From: Enoplosus armatus
Taxonomy: Eukaryota; Chordata; Actinopteri; Centrarchiformes; Enoplosidae
Assembly (NCBI RefSeq): GCF_043641665.1
Contig: NC_092184.1
Location: forward strand, 20,101,108-20,165,107
Direction: 5' to 3'
Length of the DNA: 64,000 nucleotides
Both the position numbers and the translations under genes were made by a program. The notes beneath the pieces are model-generated. The model was not told the origin of the DNA. It made no database searches and was given only the letters and a program-made list of their open reading frames with translations. This document shows positions 1 to 13,731 of this stretch, in pieces (position 1 is the stretch's first letter; each line of letters starts with the position of its first letter).

Positions 1-22
1 GAGAGAGAGAGAGAGAGAGAAG
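1..22. repeat. (GA)n tract at window edge
   Basis: A GA dinucleotide run starting at the window edge; its true length is unknown. Confidence 0.85.
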
Positions 23-129
23 ACAGAGAGAGCCAGAGAGAATAAGTGCGTGCAAGTGTGAGCAATATTTGGGACTGGGGCTCAAGGGGTTTTAGTGTTT
101 ACTGTGCAGATGTCCTTGTGGTTCCTGCA

Positions 130-670
130 GGCATAGATACAGCAAAAACTGCTAAGTGTGTGTGTGTATGTGACTGTGTTTGTGAGTGGGGGTTGTATTT
201 TGTCCAAAAATGCTTATGCATGTAAATTTGCGTGTGTCTGTGTGTGTGTGGGTGTGGTGGGGGAGTTCTTTATGCGAGTGATGTAGTCATGAAGACAGAC
301 AACAAGGGGGCAATACACAACGTTAAAGTGACCTGAGGGCTGAATCGTGCCTCAGCTATGGCTTGACACACACACACACACACAGAGGCAAGCTTTCTCA
401 CACACATACAATGCAACACAAACACAGTCAAGAGCACATTTTGCACACACAGGGGCAGATGAAAGGCACAGACAAAAACACACACACACTCAAAGACGCA
501 CAGACTGACAAATAGACACACACATTACCACACAGATACAAGCACAAACATGTACGCGGGTACAAACAAAAGACACAGACGTAGACAGACACATACAAAG
601 GCAAATTTACTCACATAAGCATCTTCAGAGAGACAGGAAACTCACACAATCGCTCACTCTTAACACACAA

Positions 671-709
<39 letters not shown>

Positions 710-890
710 GAGGGCAGAATGTCTGCGCCACCAGTGGGTTGTGTGCTCCCGTGACTGAGTTCGTCCCCGCGGGGAGACCCCTTGCCTTGGGCACTGACAC
801 GTTCACTTAGCACTCAAACCACAAAACTAACCCCTCCACACGCTCACACACTCACACACACGCTTATACTACCACACACAGGCTTGCAAA
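130..890. repeat. GT-rich then CA-rich low-complexity region
   Basis: GT-rich at 150-260, switching to CA-rich at 364-660, with a pure (CA)n block at 672-706 and more CA units at 838-880. Reading frames here are cysteine/valine or histidine/threonine low-complexity artefacts. Confidence 0.8.
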
Positions 891-3340
891 AAATACCTGG
901 GAGGAGGAGGAGGAGGAGAGAAGAGAGAGACAAGGGCAGTTTGAATGAAACAAGGAAATGAGAGAAAAAGAGAGGGGGAAAAAGGGTCTTGTTGTCCTTT
1001 AAATGTTTCATGCCAGCAGCCAGTTGATGCTTCTCTTCTACAAACCTCTTTGTCCTCTAGTGCACACAACACTTCTATGGCTCCCCTTGTGTCTCTCTTA
1101 TCTCTCTTTCATTCTGTCTCTTGATTGACTCCATTAGCATGCTGGACTGTTGCCAAAAGCGGTTTAAAACATTCAATTTCAAGACACATACAGCTCTTAC
1201 AGTCGCACCACATTGGTTTAATTCATCTGGTAATGATTATTCTATTATATATAGTTAAGAGTTAATACATTTCTATTACAATAAAAGCTTATTATAAAGT
1301 CAACATACTGTATGTAACTATGCAAAACATGCATAAGGCCTCAGGGTACATCGGTGATGTAGTGACAATGTCTGTGTGTCTCAGCCTTCAGTCAACAACC
1401 ACAAGCACCAACACTGAATCATACACCTCTTACTGTAACTGACCCTCCAGCATGCATTTACACATAACAGGTACCAGGACTGCTCTGAGTGCGAGTGTGT
1501 GACTGTGTTTAGTGACTTGGACCCCCTCCACAGTCCACGTTATCACCACAAAGCCTCCATGCTCCATCAATTAAACATGGGGCTATTACCTCTCGCCTGT
1601 TGTGAAACATTTAGGAGGGGTGGAGTGGTGCTGCAGGTGGGGGCGACAGGGTGGGGACGTTCTGTGAGCGGTTGGTGTCTTGCCAGGATAAGAAACATAA
1701 TTAATTTACGTGATGCCTTTTTAACTCCCTGACTGTCTGCGTGTGTGTGTCTGTGTGCAAATGTCTGCGCTCATTGTCTCATGTACTGATGGACCGCTAT
1801 GAAGACGAGACACCCAGTTTGACAAATTCACATCTCCACTCCTCCTTCATCTTTCCCTAATCTTCCATATCCTCCTTGCATCCTTTTTCCTCCGCTTTGT
1901 CCTTTTCTCCTTCCTCCTCCTCCTCCTCCTTCCCAAACAACTGTCCTTTCCCTCCCTCTCCTCCTCGTCTTCCTGCTCCTCTCCCGCGCCCACCTCCGCC
2001 TCCTCAGCTACAGCTGCCGTGACCCATCTGGCTCATCAAAACACCAGAATAGGGTCACTGTCACGTACCTTTCATGTTACACACACATACACATGCATGC
2101 ATAGTATACCCCCCATATCTATATGCACACCCAAACATGCATTCCATGACCAAGAACTGACCAAACAGGCATGCAACCATTTACACACACACATGCGTGC
2201 ACTGTGCACATACACTATAGTATGTTCCTGTATTTCAATGGCCACACGTGAAAACATGCAGTACTGAATCATTCTCCACATCCGAATGAATTACAAAATA
2301 ACCCAATGTGACACATATCGTGTTTGTAGAAGGGCTGCATTATGGGCACAGGCACACAAATACAGGCACTTACAGGCTACGCGTGTGTGTTTTTTGTTCT
2401 TTAAGCAGATTAAATGTTCTCACTTTTCTGCTTCAAACGGGTCTTCCCCTTTTTCTCCTTTGTGTTACTACTGACCTGTTTCTGTGTTTCTTTATGGATT
2501 TCTAAACTACCTCAAACATATATTTGGCTTCTGTGCTGCAATTTCTTGGTACTTAATGGCCAACAGATCTGTCAATATATCAGCCAGGACAAAATCTGAC
2601 AAAAACAACAAATGTAAATATATATAAATATATATACGCAGTATATATCAAATTTGTCTCTTAATTACATTTATCAGATAACTAGAAGGTCAAGGCTTTT
2701 AATGGAGAGACAGCATGCAGGTTATACAAAGCAGGCAGACACAGAGTATTGTAGACAGCAGGCCCCAACAGATCTTCACAAACAGACAGACTAAACAATT
2801 TGTTGTCTCTAATCCTCGCCACTTGAAAAACCTTAATGCCCTTTTCATTTTGGAAAGTAGGGAGGCTAGAAAAACTACAACCCACACTCACAAACACAGG
2901 GACAGAAATACTGTATAGAGGTACAATTCAGCGCACAATGAAATCTGTTTAGAGATGTTATGGAGGGGTACAAGGCACTTAGGTGTTTTTTTGGGTGCCT
3001 GGAGGATTAGAGGCATTAGGATTAGGTTTAATCAAGTGATATGATGATGGGTGGTGGATTTAGAGAGGGGGAAAAAAAGGCAGGAGAGCTGCCTCGCATC
3101 ATACCTGGATCCTTCAAAACTCTTTTTCTGTCAAGCTCTCTCTCTCTCTCTCTCTCTTTCAATTGAACAAATGCTTACTCCTTTCTATCTGCTTAGCTGG
3201 CACTTCATCCCGCTTCTCTCTGAAATCACAGACGCGATAGATCACGCAAGCATTTAAGAAGGGATTAAGTAGTTAAGGATCTTATCCATGTTTTTTCCCC
3301 CTAATTTTCCTAAATTATTTTCTTTTTTGGACTGTGACAG
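891..3340. other. No gene recognised
   Basis: Unique-looking AT-moderate sequence with short tracts: (GGA)n at 899-917, a pyrimidine/TCC tract at 1840-1990, CA-rich patches at 2070-2210 and (CT)n at 3136-3160. No splice-bounded exon was seen. Confidence 0.6.
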
Positions 3341-3344
3341 TACG

Positions 3345-4145
3345 TGAGAGCTTGTGGAGTGTGTGTGTCCCACTGAAAACATTGTCCAGCTGTGCTCTTG
3401 TCTTTGCGTGTCAAAACGAGAATGTTTTTGTGAGCTTTTGTCACTTTGTGTGCGTGTGGAGGCGCTTTTGTTGTTTTTTTTTGCTTTTTGCTTTTTTGTG
3501 TCTTGTCCGTACGTCCGTGAATATGCCTGGGCGCATGTACGCACATGGTTGCGTATGTATGTGTGTGCTCGTGCTTGTGTGTGTGACCGAGACGGCGCTT
3601 CGTGACTGTGGCTTTGTTGATTTTTGCGACGATAAAGACCCCCTGTGGTGCTCAGTGTAGCGAGAGCCAACACTGAGATTCCACTCATCTGGACCCCATG
3701 GCGCACCACACATCACATGACAAGTGTGTGTGTGTTTATGAGCGAGTGTATGAGCCTAGATGTGGGCATGTGTGTGAATATTTGTGCGTTTGTCAAGTTC
3801 CTTGATCGCGGCACAGTATGCGTGTCTGTGTGAATGAATATGTTTCTATGTCTGTTTATCTGGGTGTGTATGTGTGTGTATCTGGGTGTGTGTGGAGGAG
3901 GGAAAAGGGAGGGGTAGTAGTGGTCACAAGGGATAGAGGGAAGTGCAGGGGGGGGGGGGGCACAGGCGTGCGAGTAGCAGAGAGGACAGAAGGGAGGGGG
4001 CAGACAGATCAGGAGTATACTGTACTGTAGAGAGGATGAATCAAAGTGTGTAAGACGGCCAGTGTCTGGGTTGTGTGTGTCTGTATGGAAGAGTAGCACA
4101 GAGGAATCCACAGTCAATCACTCACACACACATACACAGATGGGT
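3345..4145. repeat. GT-rich low-complexity region with G13 run
   Basis: Imperfect GTGTGT and GTATGT units throughout, purine-rich at 3890-4000, with a 13-G run at 3948-3960. Apparent reading frames on both strands reflect this composition. Confidence 0.7.
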
Positions 4146-4489
4146 GCACGCAGACAGCAGTTGAAGTTGAAATGATCAGTCACAAGAAAGTCAGGACAAA
4201 GTCAGCAGAGCAGACAAAGTGCCAGAAGGAGGGGTTTGAAGCATGTGTCGGAGGGGTGATTGAACCATGGGGGTGGTAGAAAAAATTAGGGACCATAATA
4301 AAGTGAGGGCTTAGAGGGGGGTATAATCCAGGGTTGCATGTTTGTCGGCTGACTGGCTGTCCTCCTGTTTGCATATCTCCTCTTTCCTTGCCTTCCCTTC
4401 CTGCCTGGCCGCCTACCTCACTTGCTCCTTTGCGTGGAAGCAGGGAAAGGGCAGTGGCAGGGAAAGAATCACCTATGGCTGCCTCGACC

Positions 4490-4585
4490 GGCACTTGGCC
4501 ACGCATCACATCACATCCAAACAGAGGGCGAGGCACAGCACGGTATGGCACAGCACGGCACGGCACACACAACAACAAACAACTA
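4490..4585. repeat. GGCACGGCAC-type repeat, copy 1
   Basis: ACGCATCACATCACATCC followed by a short GGCACAGCAC/GGCACGGCAC tandem. A similar block lies at 5872-5915, also preceded by ACGCATCAC. In both regions CCTCATTTAACC follows within a few hundred bases (4786-4797 and 6141-6152), so the copies may be parts of longer repeats. Confidence 0.45.
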
Positions 4586-5822
4586 GCCTGAGGAGCAGTC
4601 AGCAGGCAGAAGACTGGCTGGGTCCATTTTGTTCTGTGAGAGGGGTTTGGTCGTGTGGGAGGGAACCAATCACTACTTGACTTGATGTATTCTAACTTAT
4701 AGTTAGCTATGCTCTTCTCCAGAACTGACTGGTGACTGAACCCACTGTAGCTTCTCAATGTCAGGGGCACTGAAAAGTGAGGCCTCATTTAACCTCCAAC
4801 AGCAACACCGAAGCAGTACGCACATATACTTGATTTAAATTGAGAACCAGTGCTGTAGTCAAGAGTATGCAGTGTAATGCACCTCACCTCTGTCTCAACA
4901 ATATATTTAAATTGTTATCTCACACCCTATCTCACATTTTTATTCTTCTGCAGACAAAAACACAGTTCAGGAGGGGTGGAGGGTTCAAACTTAGCCAGGT
5001 TATACTTTGTGTTTACATCACTGAATTAAAATGGATTACAACACACAAACTAGTTCTTGCATAGAAATTGATGGATGGAAGTCATATTGAATTTGGTCGA
5101 CATATCTGACTGACACTAAATGATGTTTAATAACAAAAATAACACAAAAACATTACAAAATGTCATGCCACTAACTAACTTTTAACTAGGCTAAATGACT
5201 AAATAAAGTTGGTTAGGTCAGCATAATCGCATATTTCCCATATCTCATTCTAAACTGAATGAATAGTACTAACTCTGAAACACACGTTTTTGCCACAAAT
5301 ACACAAAACAAAGTCATACTTACATTGACAAAGGTTTAATATACCGTTTGACCCCCTAAAATTGTTATTTTTGGCCTGTATGTTGACATTGTTGTATTTA
5401 GCTGCACTACCGATGTTTCCTGACAATTGATTTGCACATTACTAAAGTCTTTAGCTACTAGCTAAGACCGATTTAGTAAAGCACTAGTTTGAAACTAGCT
5501 TGAGGTTACTCCTGCTGCACTATATGCCCCTCAACTCGGCATATAATGTTACAGCATCTCTTCAATAGCTGAATGACAAGATAGAAGCAAGTTTGACTCT
5601 TCAGTGCCAGAAATCTGAACTGTCCGGAACCCTGCAACCGGTGTTTTGTACAATTTTAACCTAGATTATTTACTTTTCAAATCAAGAGAAGCACTGTATT
5701 ATAATTTAATGACTCTTTGAAACACAGACTGAGTGCAGACATGAGAGGTGAAGGCAGGACAGCAGGGCAGCCAGTGAAAAAAAGAAGCCAGAGAGAGAAG
5801 GGGGAGTATAGTCTGTTACATT

Positions 5823-6155
5823 AATCAGAGTTAGCAGACAACACATGTGCTTCCGTTAGCCCCACTAGACCACGCATCACAACACACGGCTCGGCACGAC
5901 ATGGCACGGCACAGTAAGCCAAGAGAGGCCAGGGGAGGTAACATTGGCTGAAATGTGTGTGCGTGTCTGCCTGCCTGTCTATCTGGGTGTTTTCTATTTT
6001 TTGCTGCTGTCCAGCTAGTCAATGAACCCATACCTTCTTAACGTTTATCAGACTTCTGTGTTCTTCATTTGCAGTTTAAACCTGGTGGAATGACATTGTG
6101 TCTGACTAGATGACAGTCAGTGGAGCGAAGCGAAGTGCAACCTCATTTAACCTTC
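5823..6155. repeat. GGCACGGCAC-type repeat, copy 2
   Basis: Begins near CAGACAACACATGTGC, runs through ACGCATCACAACACACGG and CATGGCACGGCACAG, and ends near CCTCATTTAACC. Its first part recurs at 7268-7305 (ACAGACAACACATGTGCTAC). Non-coding. Confidence 0.45.
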
Positions 6156-6189
6156 TTGAGCAAGAGAAAACAAGTGCCGTCGCATACAT

Positions 6190-8022
6190 TATGCAAAATA
6201 AGCTTCAGACACTTGTGAATGAGTTAAACAGAGAAGATGTAATTCAGTTTGACTGTACAAATAACTAAAGCTTTAGGTCACCAAAGGCCACCTTTTGTGG
6301 AAGGCATAATATTTTCAAGAAAATCCTATCCTCTTGCACCGTTAGGTATAATCAGCCTGTAAGTGTACACCACTTACTTTTACCTTGCTGTTGTACCCAC
6401 TTTCCCTCAACTTGCCTCAACTTCTGCCTCAGTTATTGAGGTTTCCTGGAATGACTGTCAACAGCACCCACAAAACATGCCAGGACGAGCTGTATTCAGC
6501 TTTGAATATGTGAAAGTGTTGAAAGCAGTCACCAAGAAATGATAGCAACAAATGAAATGATGGTAAGAGTGGCAGTGAATGGAACAGAGTCCTCAAAAAG
6601 TGATATTTGCACCCCTGGCTGGAAACACGAAACATCTTTGTGAAGATCATGGATAATGGCCCATTGAAACAACTATCAATGAGCAAATTCTTGCTCTTTT
6701 GACAGTGAATTTCTGTCTGTATGACTGTGGAAGAATCAGTGCAAAATGTTAAGGCAAAATGTAAGTTAAAAAAAAGCCCTTTTGCTTATCATTGAATTTT
6801 TTCTATCAAACTCAAGTTGTAACCTGAGGTCCATGACATTAACAGGATGAGGGCAGTTTCACCACACAACATGGATGGAAACAAACATTGACAATCACTG
6901 GATTTTTAGTATTTAAGGATTGACTGTTTGAACACTTGATTAGTGCGTATCCTTCAAAAACAACTGCCACAGTGGCATGGCAGCTGCTTCATAAAATCAA
7001 CAGTGACCTTGTAATGACCCGTGGATTTTCATGTAATATTGTCACTTTGTATTTCCAGGCTCCAGACAACACCCGTGACAATATTGCACAATAATCCCCC
7101 CGCTGTCTCTCAGTCATTACTGCAGATCAGCATTCACCTGATGAAACCTCCCCCGCTCCCTCTCTCTTAATCTCTCTCTCTCTCCCCAGATTTAGGAAAA
7201 CAGACTGAAAAAGGGCAGGGAAGGTGAAGAAGACGATGAGGAGGATGGGAGCAAGTCTGAGATACACTGATTAGAGTGAACAGACAACACATGTGCTACC
7301 GTTATCCAGCGACTTCCTGAGGCCGTATTGAGGGGAAGGATCAAGACAAAAAAAAAGGGAGGAGTGTGTCTGGTTTAAAACTATCCATTATTCAAGGAAA
7401 GGAGAACTGAGGGAATGAGAGAGAAAGAAAGCGAGACACACAGAGAAAGAAGAAAAAAGGAGAGATGTGTAGCACAGTGTAGCTCACTGGGACATCTCTT
7501 CTTTTCCTCTAGAAGACTTTGCCATGCTCACATTAAAAATGGATGGATGGAGGGAGAGAGAAGGAGAGCAAGTGCAGTTGAGAGCCCTAGGTTGGACAGT
7601 CAACAATCAGAGGCACGGAAAGACACGGCAGAGGCTGGTCAGGACTTCGATTGACACCTTTACATTGAAACAGATAAACAGAGAGAGAAGTTGAAGATAT
7701 TTTTTAGATGTTTAGACGCAGCAGTCATCATCTTAAGTGTCAGATTTCAGTAAAAGAAAAAGAAAGAGCTCTCCAGCGAACAAACCAGACTTGTCTGCTG
7801 ATGACAGTGTTTGAGTGTTGCAGCTTCAACAACTGAGTCTCCTGTGAGGAGCCCCGAAAAACACACTGTACTCGTGTACTATATGAATACATATCAGCTT
7901 TCTATACTCTGCTGCCCTGCTGCCACTGCAATATTATTTTGCTCTTACAGGAAATGCTTTCCAAATCTCAGTCTCTTTTACGATGAAAGAAGAAGCAGAA
8001 GGCAAATGTGTACACAAACACA

Positions 8023-8025
<3 letters not shown>
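6190..8025. other. No gene recognised
   Basis: Ordinary non-coding sequence apart from the short repeat at 7268-7305, a (CT)n patch at 7153-7185 and purine-rich sequence at 7400-7470. Confidence 0.6.
7268..7305. repeat. Short copy of the CAGACAACACATGTGC repeat
   Basis: Shares GATTAGAG/AATCAGAG, AACAGACAACACATGTGCT and CCGTTA with 5823-5860. The rest of that repeat is absent here. Confidence 0.45.

Positions 8026-8054
<29 letters not shown>
8026..8054. repeat. (CA)n microsatellite
   Basis: An uninterrupted CA run, preceded by interrupted CACAAA units. Confidence 0.9.
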
Positions 8055-8057
<3 letters not shown>

Positions 8058-8868
8058 CATACTCCAACAAATCAGCAGATAATTTTAGAATATGTCCTTT
8101 TTCCACCCTTACACTGAAACAAACATACACAACATAAGCTACTGGGCTTGCTGCAAAACGGGCACAGACAGCGAGACATGTTCACACGTTTGTCTGCACA
8201 TAGGGTCCGCCCCGATAACGCAATCTTAACTATCACAAATATATGCCCATCCCCAACTATAATCAGTTTTTCCACTACATTGACCGCATGGAGTTTGGTT
8301 GAGACATTCTGCAAGTCAGCTTGAAACACATCATTACGTCCATTTAAAAAGAATGATAACACAGAGAAGCTCAGCAAGCAACAGAGTTTTAGAAACTGAA
8401 GTTAAAAAGCTGTTTCAAAGTTTGATTTAGGTTTGTGAGCTAAAACAAGAAAAATATGCAGCCACACAGAGGTGAAGTGGTTAGATAAAAAGTGCAGAAG
8501 CCTCCAACCTGTGATGTAGATGAGTGAGGCCTAGTTCATTTCGTACCTGTCCTACCAACATACAGAGGGCAGTGTGGCCACAGCATGGACTCTTATCACA
8601 GCTGATCACATCAGCAGGTACACCAGTTATCCTACAAGTGGAACCGTGACTGTTACATTTAGTCCGATGTGAAGGCATGTCTGCCTTCAGGGCAGGAAAA
8701 GGCCGTAAAAGTGAAGCTCCACAAACAGGTGTTTAGGTGTGCATGGGGCAAATCACTCTTTTTCCATTCATTATAAAGTGTACACAGCGAAGGGGATACC
8801 ACTGTCTGCATTTATTGTTAAAGTGTAATAATTTTTTTAAATTAATCTATATCCTGTTACAAGAGCGT

Positions 8869-8869
<1 letters not shown>

Positions 8870-8915
<46 letters not shown>
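8870..8915. repeat. (CA)n microsatellite
   Basis: About 23 uninterrupted CA units. Confidence 0.92.
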
Positions 8916-8917
<2 letters not shown>

Positions 8918-9175
8918 AAAGTCCATACAGTACACACTTTAACAGACAGCAGTCAGCCAGGGAGCCAAACCTGTCAGTACTACAGACCCTACTGTGACAC
9001 TGTGTGTATAGCTACAGATACAGCATACAGTACCATGTTGCTAAGACACTGTAGTAAAGATGGCAGCCTCAAGCTGAAACACACTATAGTGTGAATGCAC
9101 AACAAAACTCAGCACCTCCTCAATTATGAATGAAGCTAGAGTCAGATAGGTAGTGAATGCATGCCATGACGTGCA

Positions 9176-9199
9176 GTGTGTGTGTGTGTGTGTGTGTGC
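9176..9199. repeat. (GT)n microsatellite
   Basis: About 12 GT units. Confidence 0.9.
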
Positions 9200-12005
9200 A
9201 TGGATGGAGGAGGGTAGGTAAATACAGCCTTAAGTAAGTGCCAATGTTTAGGAAACAGAAAAGTTAAATAGTATGACGGATAGAGCTGGATGTGTTTGTG
9301 TGCCTGCATGTCTATCTCTGTATGTATGTGTGCATGACAGAAACTGCCTTCATTTTTGCTCTTTCTTATTCTCTTCATTGATTCTCTCTCTCTGAAGAAA
9401 ACTAAACAGAACATCTTTCACTTATCTCTCATGCTCACACAGTGGGATGCTCCCTATTTTCTCTCTCTGCCTCCCTTCCTCTCTACTCGCTCTCTAATTA
9501 TCTCTAAAGCGAACGTCTTGTCCTGTTACATTGTGTTTCGGAGCTCTTCACAGACCACAACATTTGAGAAGTTAACAGGGAGTATTGTCCCTCTTGTCTC
9601 TGTCTTTCCCTACTTGCTTTTCTTGCTTCTGCTCTCTGTCTCTTTCTCCCTGTGCTTCCCTGTCTCTTGGAGGTGAACGTCTTGTCCTGTCACACTGTGT
9701 GTTTGAGCTCCTCTCAGAGTGTGACACTTGAGAAGTGAATAGGTAGTATCAGCACCTCATGGAGGACAAGAGGTGCTCAGCTGCTGCGCAAAAGAGCTGT
9801 GGTGTACTCTGCTCGGTGCTGCATTGAAAACAACTAATACTTCAGCTGCATTTGAACTAGAGCACTGTGCTAGGAAGCAGGGAACAAATCTTCTAAGTTA
9901 AAGTGTCACTTTGACAAACCCTGCTAATTAAAGAAGGAGTGAAACAGCTTTGTTTTGAGTTTGGTGGTGGCAATAGACAAAGGCTTATGCTGTGTTCAGA
10001 CCGACAATAGAAGTTCGTCATTGCATTAGCACAGTCCTGATGCAGGCAGCCCCCACAAAAAATGCAGGGTTGTCCAGCAAAAAAGTGAAACTTGGCTAAA
10101 CTTTCTCTGCAACGCAATGCAACGTCATCCAGCAGTGCACTGTGTTGGCCAACCAAATAAGTGCAAGCACAAAACCCAGGTGGGCTACTTTGTAACATGA
10201 GCAGCATATTCTACTTTTCACCTCGTTATCATCAAAAGAGAACATAATATGATTGCTGCCCTGATAACTTTGCAGAGCACTAAAATCCTGTCTCACAGTA
10301 TTATAAACTTCTGAGTGGTGTTTTAGCATCTGATAAACCTTATTAAATTAATGGATTTTTTAATCGAACTGGACTTCCTATATCATATTTCATCTTCTCA
10401 CTGGTACCTGTAGCAACACGTCAACGCAGGCCCTCATGTTTTTTAATGCAGTGCTATTTTTAGTCTGACCACCTGCTTAGAGAAGCAGGTTTGAGTTGAT
10501 TTTTAATTCCAAGACCAATTCTGGTCCCTGAATAATAAGTGCTAAAGTGCCCTTGAGAAAGACAATGAAAGGGTCTGAGGGGAAGTGTGACTGTATTCAC
10601 ATGACATGAAACTGAAAAGCAGCATGCACTCTCAGCATATTTATAATAAAATGCAATACTGCACAGATTATTTTAAGTTCTTCAAAAACTGGTGGCAGGA
10701 GGATAGAGTGCTTGGTTTAGCTCCACAGAAATATGAAACAAAAGAATAAAACCATTTCCTCCTCTCCTATGAACCTCACCAAAATCATAAAGGCCGTAGG
10801 TAGCTAGAAAGAGTTGAAAAAATGTGTGCTCTTATAAGTGCTTGTTGGTATAGAGACGTATTTGGAGCAAATTCAAAGAGAAAATGCAGAACTGTTGTGA
10901 CACATATTGTGAAACACCCCAAGAGTGGCAAGTTACTAATTATCTGTACTAGCTTAATGCTCTTTAGTAATGTCCCAGCATGCACTGGACAGAAGACCGG
11001 GAGATGACATGGACACACTGCCAGACCAGTGGCTGCATGTCCACCACAAACTTAACAGAAAATTAAAAGTCTTCAATCTACCCAACATGCAAGTTTTTGA
11101 AATGAGGGAGAAAACCCACATGAAAAGGAAACCCATATTGGTAGTTGGTAGTGTCACACCCTGTCTAACATTGTTTGCTTTACTGTCTTGTAATGTATGT
11201 AGTAGTAGGTATTTTCATGTGTGTGCCTGTAGCTGTATTTGAGCTCCAGCCCTGTATACACACAATAAACATACTGTCAGTATGAAAGTTCACTGCGAGT
11301 ATGTGTGTTTCTGTGCCCGAGTGTGTGTGTGGGAGGCATGGTGAGTGTGTGTGTGTGTGTGTGTAACCGCAGCGCTCTCCTTCTCAGCAGCCCACCATTA
11401 AACCTTGGTGCCAGCCCTCTCCCTGCACACCGGGATTAACAGCACTTAAATGGGCCTGTTAGTACACCACCTCCTCTTTGCCTCCCACGCCGACTAGTGC
11501 ACATGGTGCTGCCCACAGCTTTGCGCTTGCAGCGCACACTGCCTCTGTTGTTTTTTGTTCTCCACTCGCCCCCAACCACCTAAGCCTCCTCCAATAAATG
11601 GTGCTGAAGTGTACACAGCGGGGGGCTAAGCCCAGAACATCCTCTATTTTACGGACCTATTGGAATCTGAGTGGATGACAGAGAGAGGAAAAGAAGGAGG
11701 GAGGGAGGCAGATCCTGAGACTGAACCAGATGGATGGGCTATGATCAAAATGTCAGTCTCTCCCTCCCTCTCTCATTCTTTATTATTGTCTCTCTTTCGC
11801 TCTTTCCTTTGCTCTGTGTCTGGTTATCACATGCCCCTTGTGACAAATCATAAACAGAAGGACTGAAACAGATGCACACACACACTGGGGAGAGATGGAT
11901 GCCCACCACAGAAATCAATAAATAAAATGGATTCCCATTTGTGTCTGTTGGCCATAGCGCAGCAGGCAGAAAGATAGATGGACCAATGGTTGGATGGGAG
12001 AATGG

Positions 12006-12007
<2 letters not shown>
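9200..12007. other. No gene recognised
   Basis: Pyrimidine-rich at 9380-9670. The related phrase AACGTCTTGTCCTGT occurs at about 9512 and 9675 with similar downstream sequence (CACA/GTGT, GAGCTC), a small local duplication about 165 bp apart. A (GT)n tract lies at 11345-11364. No splice-bounded coding exon was seen. Confidence 0.55.

Positions 12008-12067
<60 letters not shown>
12008..12067. repeat. (GT)30 microsatellite
   Basis: A 60-bp perfect GT run, the longest pure dinucleotide tract in the window. Confidence 0.93.
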
Positions 12068-12068
<1 letters not shown>

Positions 12069-13731
12069 ACTGTGCATGCATGGGTGTGTTTGTAGGAGAC
12101 TGTCAGGGGAGGCTGGGGGGACTCTGCATGTACATGGGCATGGAAAGGCCACCCTCACATAATATCAGGGGGTGTATTGTTCACAGCCATCTACTGGCCT
12201 CAATGAGAAATTCCAGAAATTACTAGGGAGCAACAGACAGAGGAACTGAGAGAGACAGGAAGAGAGGCCAGAGTACAGAGAGATAGACAGCAGCCTCGTA
12301 GATCCATTGAGTAATCTTACTATTATGCTCTTTGCCATGCTTTGTCCAGTTTCTCACAAATGACAAATGTAAATGATAATATGCCACGTCATATCATTCA
12401 TGATACATTTGAATGTGACAAATGTGTCATATGATATTAACGATTTTGCAAGGTGATGACTTATTTACATCGTGACTATGCAGCAGCAACACACATGGCT
12501 AAAACTGAAAGCAACTGTGCTGCTGGCTCCACTGTGGAAGTGACTTTGGTTGTGTGAAAGTGGTTTATTAACCTCCGGAGAAAAAGAGCAGAGGCACTAC
12601 ATCCCACAGCAAAAGCCACATACCCCATCATCTAGCAACTAAATTGATCACAAGACAAGCTGCATCAGGATCTGTTTGATTTAGCTCAGGTGACAATGAT
12701 TGATGCCTTTTGGAGAGCTACAGATAAGGCAGTCACACAGGTTTCTCTCACAACTGTTGTAACTGGCGTATTCTGCCGTTCTAGCATGGAAGAGACGATT
12801 TATACAAAGGTTAGTATTATATGTGGGTATGGCGCCTAGTTTGCTGGCTTCCCAACAGGCATGAGAAATTAATTAACTTTGCTGAGGAGCAGTAGAAAAC
12901 ACTCTTTCACCTCATTTCTTGACAGTCAGAATGGGAAGTAAAACTACTGCTTATACCCATTGTCAAAACATTTTTCTTAGTCTAATTACTTAGATTTGTA
13001 TGCACTCAGTACATTTTTTGATGTAAGGGCACATAAAAAAAACCTTTCCAAAATGTACGGTGTAATGCGACAAATGCTTTACCATCAGCTTGAAAATGAG
13101 AGTTATTAATTTCTGAAAAACATGGTCTTTGGAGATAATAATTTCCTTTGACAGACAGAGAATACACTGCTGTGACTGAAAGTAGATACCCGATGTGCTT
13201 CCTGTTTAAAAGGGAAAAGCAAGAGATATTCCCTGCTAATTTATATTCATACCATATGGCATATCATATGGGAATATGTAACTGCCACCTGACATTGACA
13301 AGGATATAAAGCAACACGCCATCATTGCCATGTTCCTTCCTGTGTGCTTTATCTTAAAACAGATGGAAGATTAAACGAGGAGACATTGTCCCGTTTCTTA
13401 TTCAAATTATATGGATTACTGCAGCATATGGAGAGAGTGCAGTGTTGAAACACTCATCAGTACGTAACAAACATGTTTTCAACACATTTGTATTTCTGGG
13501 TTGTAAAAAAAAATCACGTTTGTTAACAACATATGTTGTGTCAATATGGTCTTTCATTCCCATGTTGCTTTGAAAGGTAACATGTACAGTATGCTCCCAA
13601 ACTGAGTGCATGTCTGTGCTGAAAATGATTTCATATTGGTTCCCCTGGTGTTCAGATATAACTTCAAAAAAAAAATCAGCAAGGTACCTGCCAGGCGTTT
13701 TCGGGAAAATTACTTTTGAATCACTGCTTAC
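12068..13731. other. No gene recognised; putative first intron of lekr1-like gene
   Basis: Follows the strong donor at 13731-13730 on the minus strand. No second exon was recognised here or farther left. AT-rich, unique-looking sequence. Confidence 0.5.

Noticed and set aside
4180..4788. 202-residue open frame on the minus strand
   Set aside because: No recognisable domain. It overlaps the GGCACGGCAC repeat and purine-rich sequence, with no splice or start context; openness looks like a composition effect.
8072..8377. 101-residue minus-strand open frame
   Set aside because: Not a low-complexity artefact, but no family was recognised and no splice borders were seen; possibly part of an unknown repeat.
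13402..13731. Continuation of the open frame past the candidate lekr1 exon
   Set aside because: A strong GTAAGC donor ends the exon at 13732. The frame beyond has no recognisable pattern and looks like chance intron readthrough.
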